From: Sceloporus undulatus | Lineage: Eukaryota; Chordata; Lepidosauria; Squamata; Phrynosomatidae | Assembly: GCF_019175285.1 (NCBI RefSeq) | Contig: NC_056525.1 | Location: forward strand, 131,017,874-131,081,873 | DNA length: 64,000 bases | Direction: 5' to 3' | In this document: positions 22,801-30,556 of the stretch, one piece after another | Position numbering within the stretch: the first letter of the stretch is position 1 | Layout: the number at the start of each line of letters is the position of its first letter | Notes under the pieces: model-generated | Databases searched by the model: none | Told to the model about the DNA's origin: nothing | Seen by the model: only the letters and a program-made list of their open reading frames with translations | Program-made: the position numbers and the translations under genes

Positions 22801-25800
22801 TCAATGACTTGGATGAAGGAATAGAGGGCATGCTTATCAAATTTTCAGATGACACCAAATTAGGAGGAGTAGCTAAAAGCACAGAGAACATGCTCAAAAT
22901 TAAAAAATAACCTTAATAGATTAGAAAGCTGGGCCAAAACTAACAAAATGAATGTCAATAGGGTGAAATGTCAGGTACTATGCTTAGGCAGAAAAAAATG
23001 AAATGCATAGATGGGGGACACCTGGCTTGACTACAGTACACGTGAAAGGGATTGAGAAGTCCTAGTAGACCACAAATTGAATCTGAGTCAACAATATGAT
23101 GTGGCAGCTAAAGAAGCCAGTGCAATTCTAAGGTGTATCGATAGAAGTATAGTGTCTAGACTGAGGGAACTAATAGTACCACTCTATCCTGCTTTGGTCA
23201 GGCCTCACCTAGAGTACTGTGTCTAGTTCTGGGCACCACAATTCAAAAAAGATGTTGACAAGTTGGAGTGTGTCCAGAGGAGAGCAATCAAGATGGTGAA
23301 AGGTCTGCAGACTATGCACTGTGAGGAGCAACTTAGGGAGCTGGGTATGTTTAACTTGGCGAAGATAAGGTTAATAGGTCATATGATAGCTCTGTTTAAT
23401 TATTTGAAAGGCTGCTGTACTGAAGATGTAGCAGGTTTGTTTTCTGCAGAGAATAGGATCTGCAGCAATGGATTCAAACTATAAGGAAGAAATTTCCACC
23501 TCAGTATTAGGAAAAACTTCTTGACAGTAAAGAGCTGTTCAACGGGAACATGCTCCCTCGGAGTGTGGTGGCGTCTCAGCAGCCCCATGCTGTAGCCCCA
23601 TCCTTCAGCACAAGACTGCATTCTAAATACCTGCCAGCCATTCAGCATCTCAGCTTTGTTCTAATTGCTGGTAAATTTTAATTAAGAGCAAAGAAAAGAT
23701 GTTTTCTAAATTGGTCAGAAAATGATAAATGGATTTATTTATTTTTTTTGTGTAATAGAAACACGCTGGGAGTTTAACTCTTCTACTAAAAGGAAATTCA
23801 TACTGCCATAATTGGAAGGGCCATTGAGTTTAAAGCAGTGGTTCCCGAACTTTGGTACTCCAGGTATTTTGGACCTCAGTTCCTATGAGCCTTAACCAGC
23901 ATAGCCAACAGTCAAGAATGCTGGGAGCTGAAGTCCAAAACATCTAGAAGACCAAAGTTTAAAGGATCCCCAGCAGGAAGCTCTCCAGACTCTTTTTGAA
24001 GACATCCAAAGAAGGAGACCCCACCTCCCCCCTGGGCAGTTGGTTCCATCGCTGAACCACTCTTCCTGTCAAGAAGTGCCTTCTAGTGTTCCATCAAAAT
24101 CTATCCTCCAGTAACTTAAAACCATTAGAACTGGTTCTACCATTTAAGACAGCAGTGAAGTAGTTAGTTGAGTCTTTGAAGAGAATCAGAGAATCATAGA
24201 GTTGGAAGGGCTGTCCAATCCAACCCCCTTCTGCCATGCAGGAATACACAATCAATGCACTCCTGACAGATGGCCATCTGGCCTCTGTTTAAAGACCTCC
24301 AAAGGAGGAAATTCCACCACATTTAAACACAGTATAAGGCATTACACTGGTATAACTCCATGTTATGCTAGCAGTTTTGCTTCATATATGATTGCATAAG
24401 ATGTATCTATCCAGCACCATCTAATGCAAGCCTTTACTCTTCAACCCCAGCCAAATGAGGCAGTTTTACCTGCTCGGCATTTTCTTACAAAATATGTAGT
24501 TTGTGATCATAGTTACGAATTTATTNNNNNNNNNNAATTATCCATGTATAACACACATTTCCTTTCCCTTCTCTAACCATCTCTAATCAGTGTTTTAACC
24601 ATGCACTAACTTTGTACTGTAGTTTAAACTGAGACATAATTACCTGCCAAAAGCCAGATAATGAAGTGCTTCATTAAGCAGGCATTTTGAAAATGGGATT
24701 CCCAAATCCAATCTCTATACCAGGGGTAGGCAAACTTTTTGAGCCGGTGGCCGGGTTGCTGTCCCTCAGACAACTGGGGGGCCAAAGCGGGGGGGAGCTT
24801 CCACCCTCCGGGGGCGGGGCTGCGTGCTGGGAGTGGAGCTTCCACCCTCTGGGGGCGGAGCCGCATGTCAGGGGCAGAGCTTTCGGCCTAAGGGAAGAAG
24901 GGCTTGGGCACCCGTCCCAGTCCCTTCCCTTCGGCCGAAAGGGCTCCAAGGGGCCCTTTCGGCCGAAGGGGAGGGAGGCCAAAGGGAAGGGCTTGGGCAG
25001 GCTGCCTCCTGGGCTCCCCCATGGCCCTTGCGGCCCCAGGCCTCTCTCTCCGGAGGGAGGCCTGGGGCCACAAGGGCCGAGAAGGAGCCCGTGGAAGCGG
25101 CCTGCCACCTCCACGGGCTCCCCGCGGCCCCAGGCCTCTCTCTCTGCATTAGGGATATGCCATCCCTAAGCGGCGGTGGCCTTGGCGGCAGCAACAACAA
25201 CAGCAGGACCGGGCTGGGGCCAGACCTGCTGCCTCGCCGGGCCGGATCCGGCCCGCAGGCCAGGGGTTGCCGACCCCTGCTCTATACTCTATCCAGTACA
25301 CTTAATTGGCTGTTATAAGTACAGGTTGAATCTCCACTATGCGAAATACTTGGGACCAGGAGTTCTTTGCATTTCAGATTTTTTCCTATTTTGAAATATA
25401 CATAATGAGATATCAGAAATGGGGCCCAAGCATGACATGCATGTATGTTTCATATATACCTTATAACCATAGGCTGAACATAATTTTATACATCATATTT
25501 TTAGTAATTTTATGCATGAAACAAAGTTTGTGTACACTGAACCCACAGAAAGCAAAGGTGTCACTATCTCAGCCACCCATATGGATTTCAGAATTCCAGG
25601 TACGGGATACTCAGTCTATAAATTATTAGTTTTCTTTCTGCTTCCACAGATATAGTGGATGACATAAAAGAAGAATGTAGCAAGTATGGCCAGATTGTTT
25701 CCCTGTTTGTTCCTAAGGAAAGTCCTGGCAAAGGTCATGTAAGTAAACTGGCAATTTGAGGTGTTTGTGTGATTCAGTTTTAATATAATGCTCTAATGAC

Positions 25801-28476
25801 TGTGTTGTAATTTTATAGCAATAAGCACACTCTGCCTTCAGAAAGCATCTGTCATAAACAACTTTATGTTCTGTAAATTGTGTTTGTATACCAAAACCTT
25901 AAAATATATTCTTCATATGAAGGGCTGGTTCCATGTAATGTATTTGCATGTAGAATTTCAGGTGGAAATTGTGTAAAGCATATTGATCATAGCAGCTGTT
26001 GGATGGAATGAAATCTTGTCTCATGTGTCCATCTTGATAAGGATATTAGGACATAATCTGAAAGCACATAAAGCAGAAACAAAGGAGAACAGGAAAACAG
26101 AAGCTAGTACCTTTTCTTATACAACCAAAAAAAAAGTCAGCACCCACCTCAATTACAATATCCCAAATAACAGAACAGTGGAATAAACTAACGGAACTTT
26201 TTTTATTTATACTCATAAAACTATGCTACAAGCTTGGATATATATTAAAGAAGCTCACGAATTTTGGTATCATATAATAATACAATTTAATAAATTGCTG
26301 TTCAAAATTCTTCCAAAAAATCCTCCACATCCAAAGTTGACTTCAAATGTGTGAAAGATTCCTATTTAGTCCTGAAAACAGATGAAATTAAACCAAAATA
26401 CTGTTTATTCAAATAAACAATTTAGCAACAGTATACAAATAAAACAGATTTCTTTCTTTTTCACAAATATTTATTTTCTTGAATAACAATTTGTTACATT
26501 ATATTATCATATGATACCAAAGTTTGTGGGTTTCTGTAACACAGCTTGTAACATAGTTTTATCATTATAAAAAAAGTTCTCATGGGCGCGTTACAGACCG
26601 CCATTTCGGACGTCCTCAGGACGTCCCAGTTTGAAAAAGGGGTGTCTCTTCTAGACGCCCCTTACCCTGTTACGGACAGAGTCCGTAACAAATGGTGGCG
26701 GCCATTCCACACGGCCACCGCCATTTTGACGTAACGAAAGCTCTGTGTCCGCACGTCGCGCGGCGGAAGTAACGCTGCAAATGCGCGCTTTGACACTTGC
26801 GACATCTCTTGCAGGTTGCCGGAAGGAGCGCGATTTTCGCGTTCCTTCTTTGCAGCGCGGAGGAGTCGCGCAGTTTGGCTGCTGCAACTCCTCCGCGCTG
26901 CAACCGGCAGTGGCCCGAGACCACCCCTTTTGGGCGGTCTGTAACGGGCCTTAGTGTGATATTTTTTCTTGTACAACGGTCATTTCTTTAAATTCTGTCA
27001 ACAAGAAGATAGCAAAGAGAGGGCCTCTAATTTCCTGAGATAGGGAGCAACTACTGAGAATAAAGTAAAAAAAGTTATTGTTTTTGTCAGACACTTAGCA
27101 AACAAATTCTTTAGGCATTATATATTTACCGTGAAACAAGAATAATGCAGTGAAATACAAGCAAATATCCAAAAATACAGTGATTACTGCAGCAATATGA
27201 TAAAAAGAGGAACAATCAAGACAGTGAAAATGTAATGAAAAGCCAACACACTAAAATAAGATGCAAAATGAGGACCTAAAATCAAGCACAAAATAAATCA
27301 GTAGTTAAGACTATCAACATGTAAAAAATTAACATAGGAAAGATTCAAAAGACTGTGAGAACAAATGAGTCTTAACTAGCGGCAGAACAAAAAGTTGGCA
27401 GCATGTGCTTTGTAGACTTAAGTTTACTTCGTCAGATGCATTTGGTAGCTATGAAAAGGCAGATTTTGATAGGGAGAGCTCCACAGTAACAATTCATCCA
27501 ATAAATAAATAAATAAAAAAGGCTTTAAAAAAAGTATAGCAATTCATTGACATAATTAAAAATCTAGATTAAATTTATCATACACTGATTTTGTTGGCTC
27601 AAATTGTTTTCATACAGTAGATAGAATGGGGTTTATTGTAAAGAATTTGAATGAATATACATATATCCATTTTTAAGCCATGTGTCCTCACTACTCGTCC
27701 CCCCCCCCCCAAGAACCAGGGAGGAAATAGGGATTTGCTATTCTGGGAGGGTTCCAGGGACAGTAGCTTTCAGTGTGATGAGGCTGGCACCACACCAGCC
27801 AAAGTTTCCCATCCCTAATACTGGATACTGCAATTTCAGCGTGAAGAGGTTCACCTCCACAACCCAGTCACCACCACCCCAAAGTTCAAAACTAAAACGA
27901 AAAGTGGTCAAGTTTTTTTAAAAAAATAACTTTTCAGGCTTGGTGCAGGCCCAGGCAGTTGCAGTAGGCAAAAATGTGGCCCCAGACCTGCCAAAGTTGC
28001 CATTCCCTAATGCTGGATGCCACATCAAAAGAGTGTTAGGGCACATGATCCTTGAGGTTATTTCCAGTTCTTACGAACAATCCTACAGTATGATTAAGAG
28101 TCACTGGACACCAGGAACATCAGTCTGGCATACAGTAGTTGTATATGCCAACTAGCCTTTGCACATGGCAACCTTACTGGAAAAGAAGGATGGTTGCACT
28201 TTTCTTGCAAAGAATTAGAGTGGGGGTGAATTTCTACCATGTGTTTTAAATTTATCTTGTTGTCAACTTACTTTGGTCTGTTGCCTGATAAAAATGCAAA
28301 GATTAAATTTCCTCCTGTTTTCCCCCCAGGTTTTTGTAGAATATGCAAATGCTGGTGATTCCAAAGCTGCCCAACAGGCACTTACTGGGAAGAGATTCGA
28401 TGGCAAGTTTGTTGTGGCTACATTTTACCCACTGAGTGCCTATAAGCGGGGGTACCTTTACCAAACTGTGTTTTAG
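10578..28476 (+). CDS. UHMK1: UHMK1 (KIS), Ser/Thr kinase with U2AF-homology motif; spliced, 8 coding exons
   Basis: The encoded protein is the nuclear/cytoplasmic kinase known to phosphorylate splicing factor SF1, stathmin and p27Kip1; its C-terminal UHM resembles U2AF. Exons: 10578-10848, 14113-14405, 15891-16082, 18253-18347, 21020-21096, 21362-21460, 25650-25738, 28330-28476. All introns are GT-AG and all phases match, giving about 420 residues against 419 recalled for human. Seen: VKEFLPPG (Lys of the ATP site), HADLKPRN at ~157-164 (catalytic Asp159), DFG at 178-180, APE at 200-202, and a UHM from about 320 ending [11 protein letters not shown]. Start chosen from the N-terminal match and purine at -3. 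Exon 1 alone changes frame internally, most simply by assembly errors. Identity is secure; functions are from the known orthologue. Confidence 0.96.
10890..11097. mobile_element. Palindromic MITE in UHMK1 intron 1
   Basis: The left end CCACACTGGAGAAAATAACC mirrors GGATTATTTCTCCAGTGTG on the right. The centre pairs CTATGGAATTCGGGGAG with CTCCCAGAATTCCATAG. Same family as the element at 7438. It begins about 40 bases after exon 1, inside the CpG island's downstream edge. Confidence 0.85.
11105..11290 (+). repeat. 5S-rRNA-derived SINE (5S-Sauria type), old copy
   Basis: The segment CTACGCAGGGCAGACCTGG, TTAGTTACTTGGATGGGAG, then CAGAGGAAAACCACCTCTGA keeps the order of a 5S-like head followed by the squamate SINE body. 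It is diverged but better preserved at the 5S box than the copy at 20255. Confidence 0.7.
11870..13192. repeat. Minisatellite, ~43-bp unit, ~30 copies, in UHMK1 intron 1
   Basis: A unit built from GGAAGTCCCGCCCC, TTTTAGGCCTTCCCATAG and TGCCTTGCATT repeats about every 43 bases for 1.3 kb. Alternative states recur: CCATTGGG for CCTTTTAGG, CACT for CATT, GTCTTG for GCCTTG. Single-base insertions and losses occur in nearly every unit, as expected either of long-read error or of an old array. Similar short sequences flank both sides (TTTGGTGCCAGTTCC near 11778 and TTTGGTGCCATTCTGG near 13201), so the array probably expanded inside a pre-existing element. Open frames across it are artefacts of a repeat unit with no stop codons. 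Confidence 0.92.
13305..13565. mobile_element. hAT-type non-autonomous element
   Basis: It starts CAGTGATGGCAAACCTTTTA followed by GAGACCGAGTGCCCAA, the standard left end of a widespread amniote hAT family, and ends with GTGCCATAGGCTCAC near 13550. An internal duplication of CTTCCCCAGAGACAG lies at about 13402 and 13435. No transposase. Confidence 0.7.
14113..14405 (+). CDS. UHMK1: UHMK1 exon 2 (kinase catalytic loop and DFG)
   Basis: The acceptor AG at 14111-14112 is followed by TG, which completes the split Val codon of exon 1. The exon encodes residues 92-188, including [14 protein letters not shown] (hinge and helix D region), [20 protein letters not shown], the catalytic loop HADLKPRN and LIDFGLSF. 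The donor GTTGGT at 14406 is weaker than consensus. It is in frame throughout and close to the mammalian protein. Confidence 0.97.
14431..14644 (-). mobile_element. Tigger-like MITE 25 bp after the exon 2 donor
   Basis: TA at 14429-14430 and 14645-14646. Ends CAGGGATCCCTTGGTATCC and the complement of CAGTCAGGCCGCGATATCC. The internal AAATGGCAAAATCAAGATTT and GGATGCTTGAATC words are those of the family. Non-autonomous and uninterrupted. Confidence 0.88.
14650..15890 (+). other. UHMK1: UHMK1 intron 2, remaining part
   Basis: No repeat or exon was recognised here. The DNA is moderately AT-rich with short open frames only, and runs to the acceptor CTTCCCCATAG before exon 3. Confidence 0.6.
15891..16082 (+). 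CDS. UHMK1: UHMK1 exon 3 (activation segment and APE)
   Basis: 64 codons in phase 0 at both ends. Encodes [20 protein letters not shown] through [18 protein letters not shown] to EWR: the P+1 region with APE (~200-202) and the DxWSxG segment of helix F. Donor GTGAGT at 16083 is strong. Confidence 0.97.
16085..18252 (+). other. UHMK1: UHMK1 intron 3
   Basis: It contains one inverted SINE (separate entry), a GT/T-rich patch at 16375-16415, a short CA run near 16983-16998 and a run of nine G at about 16535. A 96-codon frame at 17490-17780 has no family likeness and is taken as chance. Confidence 0.6.
16605..16818 (-). repeat. tRNA-derived SINE with MIR-like core, inverted
   Basis: Read on the minus strand it has the tRNA-like head (GTAGTGGTTTGAGTGCTGGA), GGATTCAGATCC, GGTGACTTTGGGCAAGTCAC and AGGGTTGCCAGAAGTC tail, in the same order as the copies at 39881 and 41108. 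The (AAC)n tail is lost. Confidence 0.85.
18253..18347 (+). CDS. UHMK1: UHMK1 exon 4 (C-lobe of kinase)
   Basis: Encodes [20 protein letters not shown] and [11 protein letters not shown] plus two bases of a split Ser codon. Acceptor CTTTCTAG, donor GTATGA. Nearly identical to the mammalian segment. Confidence 0.96.
18840..19012 (+). mobile_element. L2 LINE 3' end
   Basis: TTTTAACTGTTTTT, then CCTATTGTAAGACACCTTGG, then GGGGAGAGAGGTGGGATATA and an (AATA)n tail are the standard squamate L2 terminus. Strongly 5'-truncated. Confidence 0.75.
19030..19448 (-). pseudogene. Mariner transposase relic
   Basis: On the minus strand, pieces of a mariner transposase follow in order. Near 19305-19440 lies a segment encoding [20 protein letters not shown], resembling the family's RPSTS...E linker. 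Then come words like [23 protein letters not shown](L)ILQHL and [10 protein letters not shown] (near 19075-19112), which contains the first catalytic Asp of the D,D34D triad. The frame is broken several times and the C-terminal half is missing. No inverted ends were found. It is a dead plain DNA transposon, older than the Tigger-like element beside it. Confidence 0.72.
19449..19630 (+). mobile_element. Tigger-like MITE
   Basis: TAGTTGGCCCTCCTTGTCC at the left and the complement of CAGCGGACCCTTGTTATCC at the right, flanked by TA (19447-19448 and 19631-19632). The internal CCATTTTATATAAGGGACAC block is typical of this family. Confidence 0.85.
19770..19905 (+). mobile_element. L2-type 3' tail with (ATT)n
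   Basis: AGATTGTAAGCCTGAGGGCA, GGGAAATGTCTAATTAA and TTGTAAGCCGTTCTGATAG precede a TAATAATAATTATTATT run. A near-identical tail sits at 52855-52975. Confidence 0.75.
20255..20695 (+). repeat. 5S-rRNA-derived SINE (5S-Sauria type), split by a transposon
   Basis: The head GATCGTGATTGATCTTGAAA and ACTAAGCAGGATCAGCCCTG matches the 5S-like part of this SINE. After an inserted element (20318-20563) it resumes at CTTGAAAGCGAGATTTCCAA, followed by CAGAAGAAGGAACTGGCAAA and ACCACTTCTGAAGATTCC, ending in a CACA-rich tail. This SINE class was described from squamates and is the best lineage marker in the window. Confidence 0.85.
20318..20563. mobile_element. TA-flanked GC-rich MITE inside the 5S SINE
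   Basis: Bounded by TA (20316-20317 and 20564-20565). The left end CAGTCCGTCCTCGCCTTACG pairs with the complement of CAGCTCGCCCGCACCATACG. The interior has short palindromes (GCCCCATTGGAAACAATGGG and CATTCAGTTGAATG). Non-autonomous, Tc1/mariner-type by its ends and target. Confidence 0.88.
21020..21096 (+). CDS. UHMK1: UHMK1 exon 5 (end of kinase domain)
   Basis: Encodes [20 protein letters not shown] and FSIPF. Acceptor TTTTCCAG, donor GTAGGT. The DQEKRASA segment differs from the mammalian DPSRRIPA at the equivalent place, the least conserved part of the C-lobe here. Confidence 0.96.
21362..21460 (+). CDS. UHMK1: UHMK1 exon 6 (linker between kinase and UHM)
   Basis: Encodes (A)[20 protein letters not shown] and [12 protein letters not shown]. 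It follows a short intron of 265 bases (21097-21361). Donor GTCAGT. The acidic end matches the acidic linker of the mammalian protein. Confidence 0.96.
22108..22163. repeat. Quasi-palindrome inside the CR1
   Basis: The 27 bases 22108-22134 (starting AGTCCCAGCAAACTGG) are repeated as a reverse complement at 22137-22163 with two mismatches, separated by CA. The normal CR1 has no such inverted copy at this place. Confidence 0.9.
22358..22549 (+). mobile_element. Tigger-like MITE inside the CR1
   Basis: CAGTGGACCCTTGTTAACAC to the complement of CAGTCGGCCCTTCTTATAAA, flanked by TA (22356-22357, 22550-22551). CR1 sequence continues directly on either side, so it is younger than the CR1. Confidence 0.88.
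23797..24160 (-). mobile_element. CR1 3' end, inverted, interrupted
   Basis: TAATTGGAAGGGCCATTGAG, then after an inserted element CTTTTTGAAGACATCCAAAG, GGTTCCATCGCTGAACCACT and CTGTCAAGAAGTGCCTTCTA: the reverse complement of an older CR1 subfamily 3' end, like the one at 33128. Confidence 0.8.
23836..23970. mobile_element. hAT-like palindromic MITE inside the inverted CR1
   Basis: Starts CAGTGGTTCCCGAACTTTGG and ends with its partner ACCAAAGTTTAAAGGATCCC. The arms CAGGTATTTTGGACCTCAG and GAAGTCCAAAACATCTAG also pair. CR1 sequence lies on both sides. Confidence 0.75.
24183..24327 (-). mobile_element. CR1 3' end, inverted
   Basis: AGAATCATAGAGTTGGAAGG through CTTTAAACAGAGGCCAGATG (as complement) down to CACCACATTT: only the last ~145 bases of a CR1. 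Confidence 0.88.
24526..24535. other. Assembly gap (10 N)
   Basis: Ten N in intron 6 of UHMK1. The true gap size is unknown. Confidence 0.99.
24721..25279. mobile_element. hAT-type non-autonomous element with perfect 8-bp target duplication
   Basis: Begins CAGGGGTAGGCAAACTTTTT and ends GGGGTTGCCGACCCCTG, with CTCTATAC directly before (24713-24720) and after (25280-25287). The interior is very GC-rich, with repeated CTTCCACCCTCNGGGGGCGG blocks and TTTCGGCC words, and contrasts sharply with the AT-rich intron. Open frames within it (up to 164 codons on either strand) are by-products of low stop-codon density. hAT membership follows from the ends and the 8-bp duplication. Confidence 0.93.
25322..25616 (+). 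mobile_element. Tigger-type element 33 bp upstream of exon 7
   Basis: Begins CAGGTTGAATCTCCACTATG and keeps the block CATAATGAGATATC, CAAAGTTTGTGTACACTGAA, AGGTGTCACTATCTCAGCCA. It ends near TACGGGATACTCAGTC with TA on both sides. This family is shared across amniotes. Its right end lies only 33 bases before exon 7, next to the branch/polypyrimidine region. Confidence 0.85.
25650..25738 (+). CDS. UHMK1: UHMK1 exon 7 (first half of UHM)
   Basis: Encodes (D)[19 protein letters not shown] and [10 protein letters not shown], helix 1 and strand 2 of the RRM-like UHM fold. Acceptor CTTCCACAG, donor GTAAGT. Phase fits exons 6 and 8. Confidence 0.97.
26188..26580. mobile_element. Fold-back element with ~100-bp inverted arms
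   Basis: The arm 26190-26290 (GAACTTTTTTTATTTATACT, CATAAAACTATGCTACAAGC, ATTTTGGTATCATATAATAA) is mirrored at about 26478-26578 (TTATCATATGATACCAAAG, GCTTGTAACATAGTTTTAT, AAAAAAAGTTC) at roughly 80% identity. The ~190-base centre is AT-rich with no frame. Fits a non-autonomous DNA element or an inverted duplication. Confidence 0.75.
26584..26950. mobile_element. GC-rich MITE, second copy
   Basis: Ends GGGCGCGTTACAGACCGCC and the complement of GGCCCGTTACAGACCGCCCA. The interior shows the CCATTTTGACGTAACG word, the hairpin AGGGGTGTCTCTTCTAGACG CCCC, and a second inverted pair (GCAGCGCGGAGGAGT with ACTCCTCCGCGCTGC). Same family as 4241-4548, and directly follows the fold-back element. Very CpG-rich. 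Confidence 0.8.
28330..28476 (+). CDS. UHMK1: UHMK1 exon 8 (end of UHM, stop)
   Basis: Encodes [40 protein letters not shown] and GYLYQTVF, then TAG at 28474. VFVEYAN is the RNP1-like strand and KRF sits where UHMs carry an Arg-X-Phe motif. As I recall, mammals read RMF here, so the Arg is replaced by Lys. Acceptor TTCCCCCCAG. Confidence 0.97.
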   Translation, partial: VFVEYANAGDSKAAQQALTGKRFDGKFVVATFYPLSAYKRGYLYQTVF

Positions 28477-30290
28477 TCTCCAGCAACTGCAGTCAGAAGA
28501 ATTGCATGTATCCAAAGCAGCCTAGCTTTGCTTGAGTGTCTCCTAAAGATGAGATTCATCCATGTCCTCTTTCCCATTTTGTTATTTGCTGGAAAGGCCC
28601 AGGTGTTTTTATTTTGCTGCATTCAAAAGCTGCTGCCTTCCTCTTTCGCCTGTGGTAATCAGAATAACATGAAATGGATTTCTGAGATTTAAAGCAAAAA
28701 AAAAAAAAAAGTTCAGTGTAAAAGAAAGAGAGTCTTAAAGTGTATGACAGTGAATTCTGAGCCACCAAGCACTGAAAGGTCAAAGTTTCGAGTATTGCTG
28801 CTAGTAAACATGACTGGAACTTCTCACAGTGCTTCCCCTTGGCAGAGAAACAATAGACTTGGCTTTGCCTGTTATAGAGGACCAAGACTGCCAATTCAAG
28901 CTGTGTTTCTATACCTTCACATGTTAGACATGAACCTGTAGAGCTGGCTTTGCAGAAAATTTCAACAGCATCATTAGCAATAATGTTACTCTCCCACTAG
29001 AACATTCAAGTACAGGATTGTTGCCCTTAAAAGCAGGACATGTTGTGATATGGTGGACTTATTCAGATGCATTTGTCTATCCAGCTGAGACTGGATAGTA
29101 GCCCATGAGCATTTCCATTGCACTGGTAACTTGTAGTTATTCCCTTTGATCTGTGAAGTTCTTTTCCTGGGAAAAAGGCTAGAACTGAGTGAATGCATCT
29201 CTCAGCTACTTATGAAACTATGGTAGTCAGTAAAAGCTTAGCTCTCATATACCCAGAGAGCAGTATTATTTTAAAGGAAATACTTGTTTATGCAGAGTTG
29301 TGGATATTTGGAATTCGGATCAATTCTGTCTTTTGTTCTGAGCAGAATGTGGGCTCATAGCTAAATCATCCCTAACTAGTAAAGCAGGAGCGGGCTCCAG
29401 AATGGGAGGGAATGGATCCACTTTCATGGGCCTGATTATGTCTGTCATAGTCACAGTCTCTAATTCATCAGGTCCCTGGATAAATTACTGCTTGTGGCTT
29501 TTCCACCTGGCTTTTGCTTCTTCTCTCCTTTCTGGGTGGAGAAAGGGAAGAAGAGCAAAGTGCTCCCAGCCATCGCTTGTCAGCCATGCCTAAATGCTGG
29601 GATTGAAGCTCAACCAGTGTTAGCCTATGCCCACAGAGCCCATGCTCTGTGCCCTGTTTCCAGGTGAGAGGGTGAGCAGCATGCCAATCATTGCTAGGAG
29701 AAAGGTGAAATATAAATTAAATAAAAATAAGTAGATAAATGCTTCTCTCCATAGTCAGCAGGTGGTGAGGCCAAACTGGGAGCCTCCATGGGTCAAATTC
29801 TGGCCCTTTGAGGCCCAGAGGAGGCCTGTGATGAGGAGTAGAGCCATTCACTGTAGCTAGATCTGCCTTTTTATACCCATTAGCCTTTTTGTGTGCTCAT
29901 AAGTACTTGTCATGCTGCACCTCAAGCCAAGCTGGCTTTGAGAATCATTTAAAAGCCAAAAGTAGATTCTTCATTGTAACATGTAAGCCTTTCATCCAGT
30001 CTTTTTAAAAATCTCAGCATTTTATTATAAATTATTTGTTTTCAAAAACTGTTGAAGTGGTCAACTTGTGGTCATTGTTATTGGGGCTTCAGTTCCCATT
30101 ACTGCTATTCAGCATAGTCATTGTTGAAGGATGATGGAAGTTTCAGTTCCATAACTGCTGGAGAGTCATAAGTAGCTTAACCCTGTTTTAGATGCTTCAC
30201 TGCCTGATTGAGTAAAATGAATGTTAGAATCCCCACCAACTAAGGAATATTTGGTTGTAGGAAATAGGGCTGAATGTGGTTAAGGCCTAG
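28477..30290 (+). other. UHMK1: Probable UHMK1 3' untranslated region (start)
   Basis: Follows the stop codon and is largely free of recognisable transposons until 29680, where a short L2-like tail (TATAAATTAAATAAAAATAA) appears. The mammalian gene has a 3' UTR of several kilobases, so a long UTR is expected. A 15-A run lies at about 28689-28703. I could not pick the true polyadenylation site. Confidence 0.5.
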
Positions 30291-30296
30291 GAGTTA

Positions 30297-30522
30297 CAGT
30301 GAGCTCTTAATATCCACTGGGTTTGGATCCTGGATCCTCCTGGGATACCAAAATCTGTGGGTGCTCAAATCCCATTATATGCAGTGGTGTGGTACAATGG
30401 TGTCCTTTATATAAAATGGCAAAATCAAGGTTTTGGATTTTTTGGATTTTTTAAAAAATATTCTCAATCTGTGAATGGTTGAATCCATGGATGAAGGATC
30501 CATGGATACAAAGGACCAACTG
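30297..30522 (-). mobile_element. Tigger-like MITE
   Basis: CAGTGAGCTCTTAATATCC to the complement of CAGTTGGTCCTTTGTATCC, flanked by TA (30295-30296, 30523-30524). The internal CTTTATATAAAATGGCAAAA block is typical. Confidence 0.85.
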
Positions 30523-30556
30523 TACTTTATCAGATTTTTTTAAAAAAAATTATATA

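Larger units (their letters stand above)
22031..23655 (+). mobile_element. CR1 LINE, reverse-transcriptase to near 3' end, decayed
   Basis: Translated pieces give the CR1 order: an N-terminal RT part near 22080, then CAFNKAFD-like [10 protein letters not shown] near 22600, [10 protein letters not shown] near 22760, [19 protein letters not shown] near 22800-22855 (FSDD replaces the usual FADD catalytic box), TKLGGVAKS, then [10 protein letters not shown]-like and [15 protein letters not shown] near 23265. The copy is on the same strand as UHMK1, 5'-truncated, with internal stops and small gaps, and is interrupted by a Tigger-like element at 22358. The end block at 23550-23655 departs from the consensus. 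Confidence 0.9.
21461..25649 (+). other. UHMK1: UHMK1 intron 6
   Basis: The largest intron (4.2 kb). It is packed with a CR1 fragment, inverted CR1 3' ends, hAT-type and Tigger-like elements, and a 10-N gap. 21500-22020 shows no clear repeat. Confidence 0.8.
25739..28329 (+). other. UHMK1: UHMK1 intron 7
   Basis: Contains a fold-back element and a GC-rich MITE (entered separately). A run of about ten C at 27700 precedes a stretch where ATCCCTAATACTGGATACTG (27809) is echoed by TTCCCTAATGCTGGATGCCA (28003), a partial ~190-bp duplication. The remaining sequence, 26955-27680, shows no clear family. Confidence 0.65.

Noticed and set aside
24674-25318. Overlapping 110-164 codon frames on both strands
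   Set aside because: All lie within the GC-rich hAT-type element and have no family likeness.
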